The notes under the pieces: generated by a model
Databases searched by the model: none
What the model was told of the DNA's origin: nothing
The model's input: only the letters and a program-made list of their open reading frames with translations
Made by a program: the position numbers and the translations under genes
Origin: Paramacrobiotus metropolitanus
Taxonomy: Eukaryota; Tardigrada; Eutardigrada; Parachela; Macrobiotidae
Assembly (NCBI RefSeq): GCF_019649055.1
Contig: NW_026570274.1
Location: 186,001-250,000 of the forward strand
Reading direction: 5' to 3'
Length of the DNA stretch: 64,000 nt
Shown here: positions 42,576-55,400 of the stretch, piece by piece
Layout: each line of letters starts with the position of its first letter
How positions within the stretch are numbered: the stretch's first letter is position 1

Positions 42576-44245
42576 ATGGGGAATGAGTGGAAGATTTTGA
42601 CCTTTTGGTTTTTAGCGCTCAAAATCTTTGGATACGGCGGCCTGCAGAAAGGTCACGGCGCCCTTTGCAGTAAACTAAAGAATGCCGCTGTTTGCTGTTT
42701 CGTTACCCTACAGTTCGTGGCTAACGTCCTGGATTCCTTAGAAATGTCTCCAAATCCCAAGAGGTTGACCAATCTGACGGAATCCCTGCTGCATATTCAC
42801 GGTTACCTCATACCAGTTATTTACCTGATCGGCATCGGTGTTTTCTGGCACCACCAAAACATTCTTTGCCATTTCACAGAAGTGTTGAGCCATTTTTGTG
42901 CAAAGTATTTGAGCCAAAGGGATGTACAATTCACTGTACTTTTATCTCTTGCACTTGTTATAGTTATTCCAGCCACAGCGACTTGGTCGTTTATCATTGA
43001 AACTGAACTTCAAAAAGCTAATGGTAGCATGTACATGAAAGACGCTTTCGGATGCCTTAATAAATACATTCTTCTCTCCAGTACCACACAAAGAATCTTA
43101 TCAACTGTCGGCCTAGTTTTTGCTGGGCTGGCAACCACTGGAAAAATGTTTGTTCACTGCTATTTCTACGTAGTAACCTTTATAACCGGGCGGATTTTGT
43201 ATCGCGTAAACCATGAGCTAAGGAACACCAAAAAAGTGGAGTTAATTGAGGCGCGTTTGGAAAGCTGCGCAGTATTTCACAAAGCGGTTTGCGATTATGA
43301 TAGCAGCTTTCAATGGCTGCATGGCGTATGTTTAGCGGAGCGACTGACTCGAATACTGTTCGTTATCTATCAGTACTGCAGTGCGTTTAGTAGACCGGAA
43401 TCCGTCGGTATTTTGATGTATGCTCGAGTTCTAAGTAATTTTGCGGCGATCTTCGTCCATGTGGCTGTTCTAATTTATGCAAATGAACAGGTACTCAATT
43501 TGTATACTACACATTGTAGTTTTCGCGAAACTTTCCGAATGTGTTTTGCGTTTTAGGAGCAGCGAATGGACTGCACCTTGTCGAAATATATCAAAGAAAC
43601 AAATAACCACAATCAAACAGGTTGTCGTTCCCTAAAACATCGTGTCGAAGGATTGCAAGAGCAGCGTCCACAAATCACGGTTGCTGGTATCCGTTTGACG
43701 CGGGAATCAGCGGTTGCTGTAAGTACAATTTTTGATGCCCGGTACTAACCGACAACATCAAATACCGGTTATAGTAGCGCTATTCTGCATTGTGTAATTT
43801 CACAGCGGCTTGACTGGTGTGCCCAACAATTTTTAAGCAGATTATTAATTTTGTCATACTCAAACCTGCATTCCGCTGTACTGCTAAATGCTATAAGCAG
43901 AACAACTTGCACAAATGCACACTTAAAGAAAACGCAAAAACGTTTAGACCTAAAAATTAGTATAATAATAATTAACGGTATATACAGCTGTATTGCACAG
44001 TGGTGTAAATAAGTATAGCTTGACCATATCCTGCCACACCGCCCCGCGGCAAGGGATAGCTGGTCTTTCTTGTAATATATATGCTTCTATCCCAAGTTCC
44101 CAACTCTTGTGCATGTGTGATCGCTTCTGTAACGATTATTAACGGTATGCAGGTATTTTCCAGTCTTTTGAGCTACGCTGTCATCATTTCGGAGCTGCAA
44201 CAAGGGGACGCTCGCTGTGCTGTGCTAAACAACACATCGCTTTAG
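42576..44245 (+). CDS. Gustatory-receptor-like seven-transmembrane protein E
   Basis: Exons 42576-43490 (915 nt), 43557-43718 and 44153-44245; 389 residues. It starts MGNEWKILTFWFLALK. It is most like gene C (shared NLTESLLHI/VHGY, CYFYVVTFITGRI, LAERLTRILFVIYQ), as are the upstream DNA modules, so C and E are the youngest pair although D lies between them. Exon 2 has QITVAGIRLTRESAVA. Exon 3 reads VFSSLLSYAVIISELQQGD and stops ten residues earlier than gene C. All splice sites are GT-AG. Intron 2 (434 bp) is longer than in C and D. Confidence 0.83.
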
Positions 44246-44806
44246 ATGGTATGGAGGAACGAATGGAATAATTTGCGGTTGCTAGTGAGGAATTCCAGTA
44301 AAAACGGGATCCTCCGTCCACAGTATGACATGAATTTTCATCACATTTTTGCCACAACATGTACCTCTGGGAATCGATAAGAAAATGATGCGACAAATTG
44401 TCGGCAAATATATTTTTCTGATGATATGTTAGATTTTTATATATATATTTATATTGTACTCTGAAGTACAACGGAAGTATGACACTTGTAATTGTCCCTG
44501 TGTTGTTATAATATCATCTGGTACTCTGTGCAGGCCCTACAAATAGTTCAGTTTTTTTGCTTTCATTAATTTTATCGATTTAAACAGTTTTTAAGGATGT
44601 AGAAATTAGCCATGGATCTGTACATATTATATGTAGCATTTCATTACAAATACCTACATATAAAGTATCTTCCAAGGGATTAATGAATTTATACAATCTA
44701 AGTACCTACAGTACCAATAAAGCGAGTGGCAAAACCGATACCATTGTCGTTAGTCGTTACGCACTGAGAATTAAGTACAAATACACTAATTTTAAGTAAG
44801 TAGCTA

Positions 44807-44862
44807 GCAGTGTCCACTGTCCACTGGTGCATCATGATGCACTTGTGGACAGTGAACACTGC
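44807..44862. repeat. 28-bp-arm palindrome
   Basis: Arms 44807-44834 and 44835-44862 are inverted repeats with few mismatches and no loop (centre CATCATGATG). They carry the GTCCACTG motif also found in the neighbouring hairpin. Confidence 0.8.
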
Positions 44863-44870
44863 CATCTTAT

Positions 44871-44910
44871 GCACTGACAGTGTCCACTGGACAGTGGACA
44901 TTGTCAGTGC
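44871..44910. repeat. 19-bp-arm hairpin next to a palindrome
   Basis: GCACTGACAGTGTCCACTG is inverted with one mismatch at the right end (44892-44910). With the palindrome 8 bases to the left it forms a compact block of GTCCAC/GTGGAC repeats, perhaps the core of a small foldback element. 44246-44806 and 44911-45430 otherwise show nothing recognisable. Confidence 0.75.
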
Positions 44911-45432
44911 ACTATTGACATCTGAAATTCACAAAACTTTTAGCACCGTTTTTTTGTTTCTGCGGGATGGTGCGATTATGATTAATTGAGCAATAATTTG
45001 AACTAACCGACAGTTTCTAAGACACGGACAAAACTCCAAACTGCGTGAAAATTTCTTGATTAGGCAGAATAACTTAATAAATAAAGAAGGGTTATGGTGG
45101 CTGAATTTCTGTTAGGATCAGTGAATCTCGTCTTAAATGAAGCATTTCAACCTCTGTATAATTCAAACCATACAAACCGCTATTCAAAAAATCCTTGAAG
45201 AACTTTATTATGGTTTAATTATTCAAATTTTTAATAGCTTGATTGTTTTTTATTCTCTCTGCATCACTTTCTTAATGTTTTTTACTGTCTGCTGAAGTTA
45301 GTCTATTTCTGCCGACATGGCCGAGGATCGTTGAATACGCCACTGAGGAATGTGTACCTCGATAAGCTACAAGCAATAAGCAGCTCAGTCGTCACGCGCG
45401 GCTACATTTATCCTCCAAGAGGGTCAGTTGGG

Positions 45433-46089
45433 TTAAACGATCCCCAAACAAGCTGTTCCTGACACGAATTTTACCATTACATGACCGTGACTAATGAAAA
45501 CTTTCACTGTAACAAAGAACCAGTGCGCTTGCTCGTCGACATTTGTAAAGCACCGTCTCAATGGGCAATTTCGAGCCGGTAAAAAATAGCGCTCATTAAG
45601 GACGACCCGCACTATGATTAATAAAAAAAGTTTTCGATTTTTTATTTTCAAATTCGGCAGCAAAAATGTTATCCACTTTGGTGAATAACACTATATGGTA
45701 TTAACTGGAAGTAATTAATCCAAGATGTTGTAATGAGGCAGTTTGGTATCCATTTTCTTCAACATAAGTAGCAATGAAAGGTAAGAAGATACGATTATTG
45801 CATGCAGACATATCGGTTGTCGGTTGGACATTATGCCGGCACTCGCCAACCCATCGACTGTGGTTAAAAAACACAGCGACTGTGTTTCCATCATCGGCAT
45901 ACAGTTTCCTGTGTCTACCGGTAATACACAATCAGCGACTGCGCCGCGCACCAACAGGTCCATAGCGTAACATACCGATGACCAACAGTACATGATTACC
46001 CGGTCCACACTGCTGAGCGGTGCATCTCTCTCATTCTCTCGCCACTCATGCCGCACGGCCCAGCTCCTTAAAGACTTCCACTGGTACAC
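45433..46089 (-). pseudogene. Membrane-protein pseudogene fragment, copy 2
   Basis: Homologue of 38874-39366, again on the minus strand downstream of a receptor gene. The 5' part is longer and open here (RVIMYCWSSVCYAMDLL, NCMPMMETQSLCFLTTVDG), then a missing T shifts the frame before CNNRIFLPFIATYVEEN, and the membrane spans further on are eroded. The two copies have different lesions, so they decayed separately after one duplication that probably also copied the receptor gene. Parent family not identified. Confidence 0.5.
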
Positions 46090-46453
46090 TCATCGACCAG
46101 CTAACCACTACGTCATTCACACAACAACAAGCCGGCGCTCTGTGGCTGAATGAGACAGAGAGAGGGACATGAATGCGCAACGGACAACACTCAGCTGGCT
46201 GCCGACGACGACGACATCCGGATTGCTACAGAGGCTACCTAAGCTGAAGCTCTCTCTCTTATAACATTGGCATCTGCTTGCTGATTGTGCTTGAATCACA
46301 TAGAAGAAGATCCCTAACTCACCCTGACTCAGCTGCCGAACGAGCAAGTTAGCGTCGCGCCAGTAACCGTTTGTCTTCTTTGCTGTCGGTTGCGTTGGGA
46401 AGAAAAATGGTGACGGGATGACCTTTTGAGGGAAAAATACACGCAGTGAGGTT

Positions 46454-49400
46454 ATGTCGTCCCGCCGCGAGGGACATATCCGGGAGTTGTTCCGCCGCCG
46501 GAGTCAGCGCGATTGGAATCGGATACGGCACAATTTGGTGCGGCGCTCACGTAAGCAGCGCAGTGGAGAAGCACGTGGTGGCGGCGGTGGGGGTGAGCCG
46601 GCGGGACATGAGGATAATGCACCGGGAACTGTGAATGATGCCTACGTCTCGGATGTGCAGACGCAGGTAAGCGCGGGACATTATGTATTCGGCTTCCGTG
46701 TTGATCACGTTTCACTTCGGTGATTTTCTATAAGAAAATACTATATCGAGTAGATTCAAAAGTTGGTGCAAAGATAAAAAACGCACGGTAAAAAATTATA
46801 TGCAGGCTTTAAATTTGTTTTTTAAATTTAAGAAAAAGTTTATAATTTTATAGTTCTTTCCTTTGGTAATGAAATTGGTAAGGGATATGTTTATCAAGCG
46901 TAATAATGACTGCAACATCTGTTGTGTCTTGAAATATCCACTGATTTTACTGTATGTTTCCTTATTTGAAAAGCTAGCAGCGTACAGAGTATAGTATAAA
47001 ATCATTGTGTTATTTTTGCCCTATAATCATGCGAAATGTACCACCACATTTATTTTACGCGGTGTTACACTAGTTTTATCGGAGGATGGCAAAGATCAGC
47101 AATATGCAAAAATCACGAGTGAAGTGTTAATCCAAATGTAAGAGTTTTTATTAGTGGAATTTCCGAAAATACTTGTGATTAGCGTCAGTATCCGCTGTTA
47201 TAGTGCGGCTTGAGACGCCCGGACGGCCTTGAGGCGACTGTAAGATATTTCTTTGCTTTATGATGAAAGCCAGATTATGCAATGGTCGTTGTGGTAGCCT
47301 TAACGCTGGTCACACGTTCAGTAGCCGGTTGCCGGCAACTGCGTGACCCAGTGTACACACCGGCTGACATTTTCACAATGCTCGCCATAATCGGCCTTTT
47401 ACACATTATTAAATCCATAACTGGAAACTAAAGATGCAGTCCGGTGAGAAACCTTCCAAGGAAAATTATCCGTCCGTCTTGAAGAATTTTACGTCACTGA
47501 CAGCTAAGAAAAATTTGCGCATTCACTTCATTTCACTCTTTTTCTCGAAAAAAAAACATCTTATTTTAATTTTGAATTTTTTTTACTGTTTGTTGTTGTT
47601 ATTTACACTAAAACTTGCGATTTTTAAAACAAACGGCAAAACTGTGCATATAATTTTTATTGAATATTTTTGGCATTTCGGATACAAAGCTTTTTTTAGT
47701 ATTTGCCTGTTCAGTAAAACTAGTGCTAATTATTTTTTGTAAATGGTATAGCTAGAATTTTGCAAAAATTTTTGTTTTTAGATTCATTTGATTTAATTTT
47801 ACGGTACTGTCACACCGGTACACATGTTCGTACAAAATAAATGTTGCAGTAGCGATTGTACAACACAGGCAATCAGGGATGTAACTGTGTTAACCGGTGT
47901 GTGCCTTGCTCCTGTAAAGTTTATTGTAATAGTTTACAAAGTGAAGAAATTATTCACGAGTGCCTGTGCACCGATAACGGTGGATGCACCGCGGCGGTTA
48001 AATGACCGCGTAACGCTCGTCTACACCGGTGGCCACGGCGATCGCCGATCTACATCCTGCGCGCCTGATTTATTCATGCCGCTGCTCGTCCATATTTACC
48101 TGCCGTTTACAGTGGGAATGAACTGTCAATTATAACCGCTGAGGATGCACGCAAAAACAATTACCAGTCCGCTATATACGCGCACACGGTACAGTTCGGC
48201 GCTATGTCAACAGTGTATTAAATCATCTCCACATTCAGTACAAAATTATAATAGCAACTGCACCGCACACGCGGTTACTAACCTCAGCGAATTGTGTGGT
48301 TAATTGTGGTGATTTTTAATTATGTTGTCGTGCACTTGAAAGAACAGTTCGGCAATCAGGTTTCCGTTGCCGGCTAATTTAAAGGTTTTTTCACTAGCTG
48401 CCGAAAATAAAATTCCTAAGGATGCACTCTGGAATAGCACCAAAATTTCAAGTGACCAAAATAAAATTGTATTCTTAAAGAATAGATTCGGTGCCAAAAA
48501 ACCAAAAATTACATTCGAAAAAATAAAATTATTTTTTGGGTACTATTATAGTCATTTTATTAAAAAATTGTTATACATTGTGTACAGACTGTAGTTTGAG
48601 AAAACTCTTTAAGAAAGCTTATAGAAGAAGCAGAGAAAACACACGTCATTTCTTAACCAAAGAGCACGAGGTGTTGCATTGATATGTCGTCGGCCTTGGT
48701 GTGCTGACCACGGCAAAACAAATTATACAAATAATAAATCTAGTACATAGGCTAATTATGTTGCCAGTTGATGACTGTACTGCAGCCGTTTGCTATCCAG
48801 TAAAAGCGATCGGACATTTATGACAATTCAAGGTAGTGCGTAAAAGCCGCTGCCAACAGTGTTTGTCGCCTTCATAGTGCCGGGCCAAACACAGTAAGCT
48901 GACGTGCAATAATGGAGTATGTGCCAAAATCCGCTCATCGATTTCATAATACACAGCGTTGGTGCCTGAATAAATCGTATGTACCGTTTTTTTGCCGGCG
49001 CACTACAGTTAGAAAAATGGTCTTTGTCTGGAGCCCGGGATAATAAACCGGAAATGGTGGTGAATTGGCGGGCGAATTTTGTCACAACAAAAACTGATTC
49101 AGAATAATATTTGCTGCCAAAATGTTCATCTAAAATTAGTCAATAAAATAATTTTATAATAATATAGTTTTATCATTTGTTATTCTGTTAGTTCACTTTA
49201 AAAATTATTTCAGTAAAACGTTTTGCCCAAGGCGAATAAAATTAATAAGCGTAAGATAAACCCACTGCCCACATTTTTTTGTAATCACGTCAACGCAAAA
49301 CACAGTATTTTAAGATTAAGCGACTTTTATAGATGTAAGTGTTGTATTTAATTTAGCAGTATATAACTAAATTATGTGCATTTTTAATAACTATTTTTAC

Positions 49401-52400
49401 ATTGTGTTATATGAAGTAAACTGCGGCAATGCGAGAATGTATGGAGTGGCTACAGTATTTAATTGAAACCGTTACAATGTTATATGTTAGCCAGCACATG
49501 CCGATGCAGTGTGATGTGGTCAGGTGTATAGCGTTACCTGAAATCTAACACAATTTCATCACGTAATCGACAGCCGACAATACCGCAAACAGGACAAACG
49601 AAATTCCATCCGACTACGGAAGTACTCCGTTTCACAATATATGTGTCATACCGCTCGCTTTTCAACACACACACATGTAAACGAACACGTACACACAACC
49701 ACCAGCCGACGACGACAGATATATTCGGCACTACTGGCTGAGAAAGAATTCGGATGTTAGGGAATCAATAAATAAACGCTGATGTGTGTGCTTTGTCGTG
49801 GAAATGGATTGTTTTCTTACACTCTTAGAACAAGTTCAAGAAATTGACGATCGCCGGCATACGCGTACAGTCTGGTTAAACCGGTGTTTGTCAATACACG
49901 CCGAGCTTTTTAGCCGGGTTTGAAGTTTTGTATACGAACAAGTGGTATCGCTGCACCCCGCTGGACGCGCCGACAATAACTATTACATAAACGACTGTTC
50001 CAAAATAATTAATTTTAAATCTAAAAAATAAAAATTTAAAAAAATTAAACTAATAATAAATCGTCATTAAAATTAGAAAATGTTTATACAGTGATAGCAA
50101 AATTAAATAGCAGAATTTTTTTAAATATTTTAACACGTTTATGAAAAATGTCCTGCTACGAAACTAATAACTCCTTTATTCTTCAGGGTAACCACCCAAA
50201 AGTGACGGCCTTTGGACACCCGGAAGATGATCTGCATTCGCATTACGAATCGGCATCGGTATTACGCGGCAGTGCCAACAATGTACCGGCATCATTATCC
50301 GGCGACCGGCTGGAAGAGACATCCGCTGCCGGCATTCCCGGCCGCATCACTGACAGGTACTTTAAAATTTCTCATATTGACCAGCCACGACAAGCTTAAT
50401 CTAATGAATACACAATCGGCAATTAATGGCCACAACCGGCGCCGGCAACGGTTCACAGCCATCTTAAGCGCCGCGCAGTGAACGGTGTAATCCCGGCACT
50501 TGACCGCTACACAGCGCACCGTGTAATCTGGTCAAGAAGGGGTCCCACGTACCGGGTGATTCCCAGTGAAGCGCGGCGCGTGCGCGCACTGATTAATAAT
50601 GTTGGAGATGGTCAATGAATTACCCGTGCATTAATGCGTTGAAATGTACATTACTTAGTCTGAGTGTGTGCGCCGGCATGGTTGCAGTGCGGCGGACATG
50701 CGTGCCGGCTGGGATGTGTTCCGCACGGTGCCCCATGCCATCGAGAACACTCAGCGCCAGGGAGCCTGCATCGAGATCTGCCTGCAGATTGTTAAATCGG
50801 TGGTCCATGTCATCACGTTCCTGCTGGTACTGATCGCCGCGGTCATCTCCAAGTCCACCGTATTGCTCATGGTCTCCCAATTGGACGCCGGGAAACGGGT
50901 GCAATCCTGTAAAAGAACTGGTAAGCTGGGATAAAAAAATAAATACAAGGGAAATATCCTTCCTGCGCACTGGGTGTCCGAAAACGCAGCTGAAAACTGG
51001 CTCATGGACACCAAAACATGTTTTGAATTTATTCTAACATGTTGAAAATCCGGAAGCACGTGCATTTAATAAAAAGAAAATCAGATTTTTAGTATGAAAA
51101 CGGAAAAGCATGGCATACCGCAAATTGCTAAGTAAAACTTACAGTTCAGGAATTAAAGCGCAAGACCGACAATTAAGTATTACAATTTGATGATTTTGTA
51201 AATGATTAACTACATGTAGTTGGTACACATTAGGATTTTTGTTTATGGTCAGTATTGTAAGCCGACTGCATAAAATGCAAATAGCCACAAATGTATCGCT
51301 AAGCGTAGAAGATTGTTAATTATGTTCATCCACGATTCGCCAAAATTTTGTTTAGTTGATTGACCTATTGCAAACCGATTTCTGCTTGTGAACAGGTACG
51401 ATAACCTTGCCGGTAACGGAAGCTGTCTATTGGCGCTGGATTCTGTTGTTCGCTTTCTGGGCGCCGCAGTTCTTCACATTCTGCTCCTGTCTGCGGCACT
51501 TTTTCTTCAAGCGCAACCGGCGACCGCCTTTTGGTCTGTTTTGCATTGTGAGTATATATACACCTGTAAATCATTAATTGTCAGGTTCACCGTGCTGTAT
51601 AAATGTCACGTGTTTGTAATCGGGAATATGTTCAAGAGTCATGCTCACGCATAGTTTTAAGGGGTACCTATTTTTAGACGCTCCTGACGGAAACACTGCA
51701 CACGGTCGGACTGGGAACGCTGTTCTTTCAAGTGCTGCCCGGATTGGATGCGGTCAAAGGCGCTATGCTGACCAACTGTATCTGTGTGGTGCCGGCAATA
51801 CTGCAGTTCTTCGCGCGATCACGCGGCGAAAGCCGACGCTTGCTCAAGTTTATACTGGATCTTTTGGCATTGACGGCTCAAGTATGAAGATGCTTGCAAA
51901 CTTTTATTATTTATATTTGCGGCACCGAAGTTTTTAAGCATAAACAAAAAAAAAATAAAAAAAAAACTAAGAAAAAGTAAAACTACCGAATGTACAATAC
52001 TAAATAATCAACAATTATGCTAAATCTGATAAATTATGGTTCGAATGTTCGATTGCATAGAAGACCACCTGTTTGAACGGACGGTAAAGCTAACGGTTTT
52101 GAATGGGTGCCCAAAAATTTATAATTAATGCTCGCTAAGTCAGAGTAAATATTGTTCGAACAAAAATATATTTTCCTTCAGCTGACTTCCTTCGAAATTT
52201 AAATTTAACAGAATACCCTCGTCGTAAATGATATTGGATGTTTTGTCTGTTATAAGCCATTGCACTACGTTTTGATATACCATACCTTGTTACAATACAG
52301 ATGCAGTTAAAATTTAGCAAATCCGACAAGGCGCTTAGCAAAAAGGCTGCAAGAAACTCAATGTCGAAATTTTTTCAAATTTACAAATAAACATGAAAAA

Positions 52401-55400
52401 CTATAAAAGAAATTAACTGTGAGAGTGAGATTGTCAATAACTTCTGCAGATTTCTGGTATCGTCTTGTGGCCCCTTGCGCTTTCCGACGTCAAAGACTTT
52501 TGGTCCTGGCCCATCGCTTTCGTCCTCACATCCATCCCGTGGTGGGAGAACTTCCTGTGCCGGACCGACTCCTCCTTCGAGTTCGTCCGCAACATCGCCA
52601 AACGGAAGGAGATCCTGCGGAAATCCCGCTACGTTACCTACCTCGTCATCTCCCTGTGGAAAGCCTTGGTCATGCTGGGTACCATGACGGCCTGGGCACA
52701 CTACTCCATCGGCGTGCCGGCGCTCTTCAACTTCACCGCCACCCCCTTCCGCCACCAGCCTATCACCCTGCCGGTGACCTTTAACACTAGCGGCACCACC
52801 ACGCCGGCGCCCTCTACCCATCCGTCGATCATCCAGCAGTATATCTCCTTGTGGGTCCTGCTGGTGCAGGTTATCGCCAGTTATATCTGCTATCAGACCG
52901 CGAAGTTTGCCTGTAAAATCGGGATGCAGCGGTTCTCCTTTGCGTTTCCGTTAAGTTTGACAGTACCGGCGGTGGCGTCGCTGTTGATTACCATTTGTGG
53001 GATGCGCGCCGGGAATGGGTGTTTTCTGACCAATGCTATCCCGGAGTCGCTGTATTGGACGTGCTTCCATGGGGATGTCATTCAGGATCTGTTCTTCCGC
53101 GATCAGACGTGGGTGTGGATTTTATGGTTGTTCTCGCAGACCTGGATTACGCTGCATATATGGATACCTAAAGCGGAGCGTCTGGCAAAAACCGACAGGT
53201 ACCTGGACGTCAAAAACAGTGCTGTGGTATGATTATCAAAAATGAAATAACTGAATACCTAAAAAGTTGAAATAACTAAATACCTAAAAATCGATAACTA
53301 AATAAATCAATAATAATTGAATTGGTACTGTACAAGTTTTTATTATTGGACCAATTACTGACAACCGGCTTTCTTTTTTAGACTGTTTATTATTCCGATG
53401 TACGAAGGCCTCCTTGTGGATCAGTCACTGTCCCTAAATCGGAGGATGGACGAAGATCCGGACGTCCAAGTCGATGTACGAATAATATCCTTTTATGTTT
53501 GAGATAAAATGATAAATAATTTTTCGAACTATTTTTGTATATGCAGGAGTTGGTCAAGCGGATTGAAGAGAAGCCAGTGATTGGCGACGAGATGTACGAA
53601 ACACCCGGTGTGGATAAGCTGCGACCCGGTATCGATGATCTCGGGAAGGGATGCGACAGCGTGACCAAGATCTTTGCCTGTGCAACAATGTGGCACGAAA
53701 CCACGGGAGAAATGATGCAGGTGCTCAAGTCTATCATGCGCATGGATGAAGATCAGAGCGCGCGCCGCAATGCACTGCAGTTTATCAACGGACTGGATCC
53801 TGACTATTATGAATTCGAAGGTAATGCTTATTTCCAGCGCCCATAATTGCACGACCGATTGTTGTTCTCCCGCTTATTCGCCAAGTTTATTTTTTTACTG
53901 ATCGCTGTTAAAATAATACGAATTAGATTTGTAAGAATTATAATATTTATATTTACATTTATATTTGTATTAATATTTGTAATAATTATAATATTTATAT
54001 TTGCAGCGCACATTATCTTCGATGACGCATTCGAAGCGATTCCGAACGACGCCCTGAACAGCGGCGAAACACGTGTAATGAATCGCTTCGTGCGACAACT
54101 CCTGGAGGTCATCGATAAAGCCGCTAGCGCCGTCCATCAGTGTAACGTCTATCTCCGCCCACCACGGAAAATTCCCACACCCTATGGCGGTCGCCTGGTG
54201 TGGACAATGCCCGGGAAAAACACTCTGGTGGTGCATCTGAAAGATACGGCGAAGATTCGTCAGCGAAAACGATGGAGTCAAGTGCGCGGAAGTCTTTTAT
54301 GCGTAGTGATATCACATGGCACTTGACTGAATGGGTTTGTTGTGTTGTGGAATTACAGGTGATGTGTTGGTACTATTTACTGGGACACCGGCTGATGGAC
54401 CAGGAAATGGATGTGGCGCGCAAGGATATTATTGCGGAAAACACGTATATTCTGACGTTGGACGGGGATATTGATTTTATGCCGCATGCGGTGCAGTTAC
54501 TAGTGGATTTGATGAAGAAGAATCCGAAAGTGGGCGCGGCATGTGGACGCATCCATCCTACCGGTGGAGGTATACCACATAACTTAAATTATTCTGTGGT
54601 CTATCTTACCAAATTACAAGAAATACACAGAAAATAAAAGCATCGAAACACATAAAAAATTCTAAACAAATTGCACAGTAAAGGCGATCTTTTTATCTTT
54701 GTGTAAGAAAATTGCGTTTCTTGGTTCTGTAAAAAATACTTGAAAACTATTAATCGGAAAATAAACATTATTAATGTTGTAAAAATTTGTAACCTATTCT
54801 AAAAATTTGGATAACTAAATAAATCAATTGATTTGCTTAAATTACTTCAAATTTTCTGTCGATTAAGAACTTATTGTTTTTCAAGACATTAAAAATCCTT
54901 GATCTATATATTTTGTGATTTCTATTTAGGCCCGATGGTGTGGTACCAGAAATTCGAATACGCGATCGGCCATTGGCTGCAAAAAGCCACCGAGCACATG
55001 ATCGGTTGCGTCCTGTGTAGTCCTGGTTGCTTCAGTCTGTTCCGCGCTAAAGCCTTGATGGACGATAACGTTATGCGCAAGTACACCACCCGCTCGGAGC
55101 GCGCCATGGACTACGTACAATTCGATCAAGGCGAAGACCGTTGGCTGTGCACCCTCCTCCTGCAGCGCGGCTACCGCGTAGAATACTGCGCCGCCGCCGA
55201 CGCATACACCCACGCTCCGGAAGGCTTTAACGAGTTCTTTAACCAACGCCGCCGATGGATCCCGTCAACACTAGCCAACATTATGGATCTGCTACTGGAT
55301 TACCGGCACACCATTAAAGCGAACGATAACATCTCCATACTGTACATTCTGTACCAGACCGCCATGATGATCGGCACAGTACTCTCCGCCGGCACCATCT

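Noticed and set aside
47434-47742. 102-codon ORF in the first chitin synthase intron
   Set aside because: Extremely F/L/K-rich because of AT-rich DNA; no splice sites linking it to the gene.
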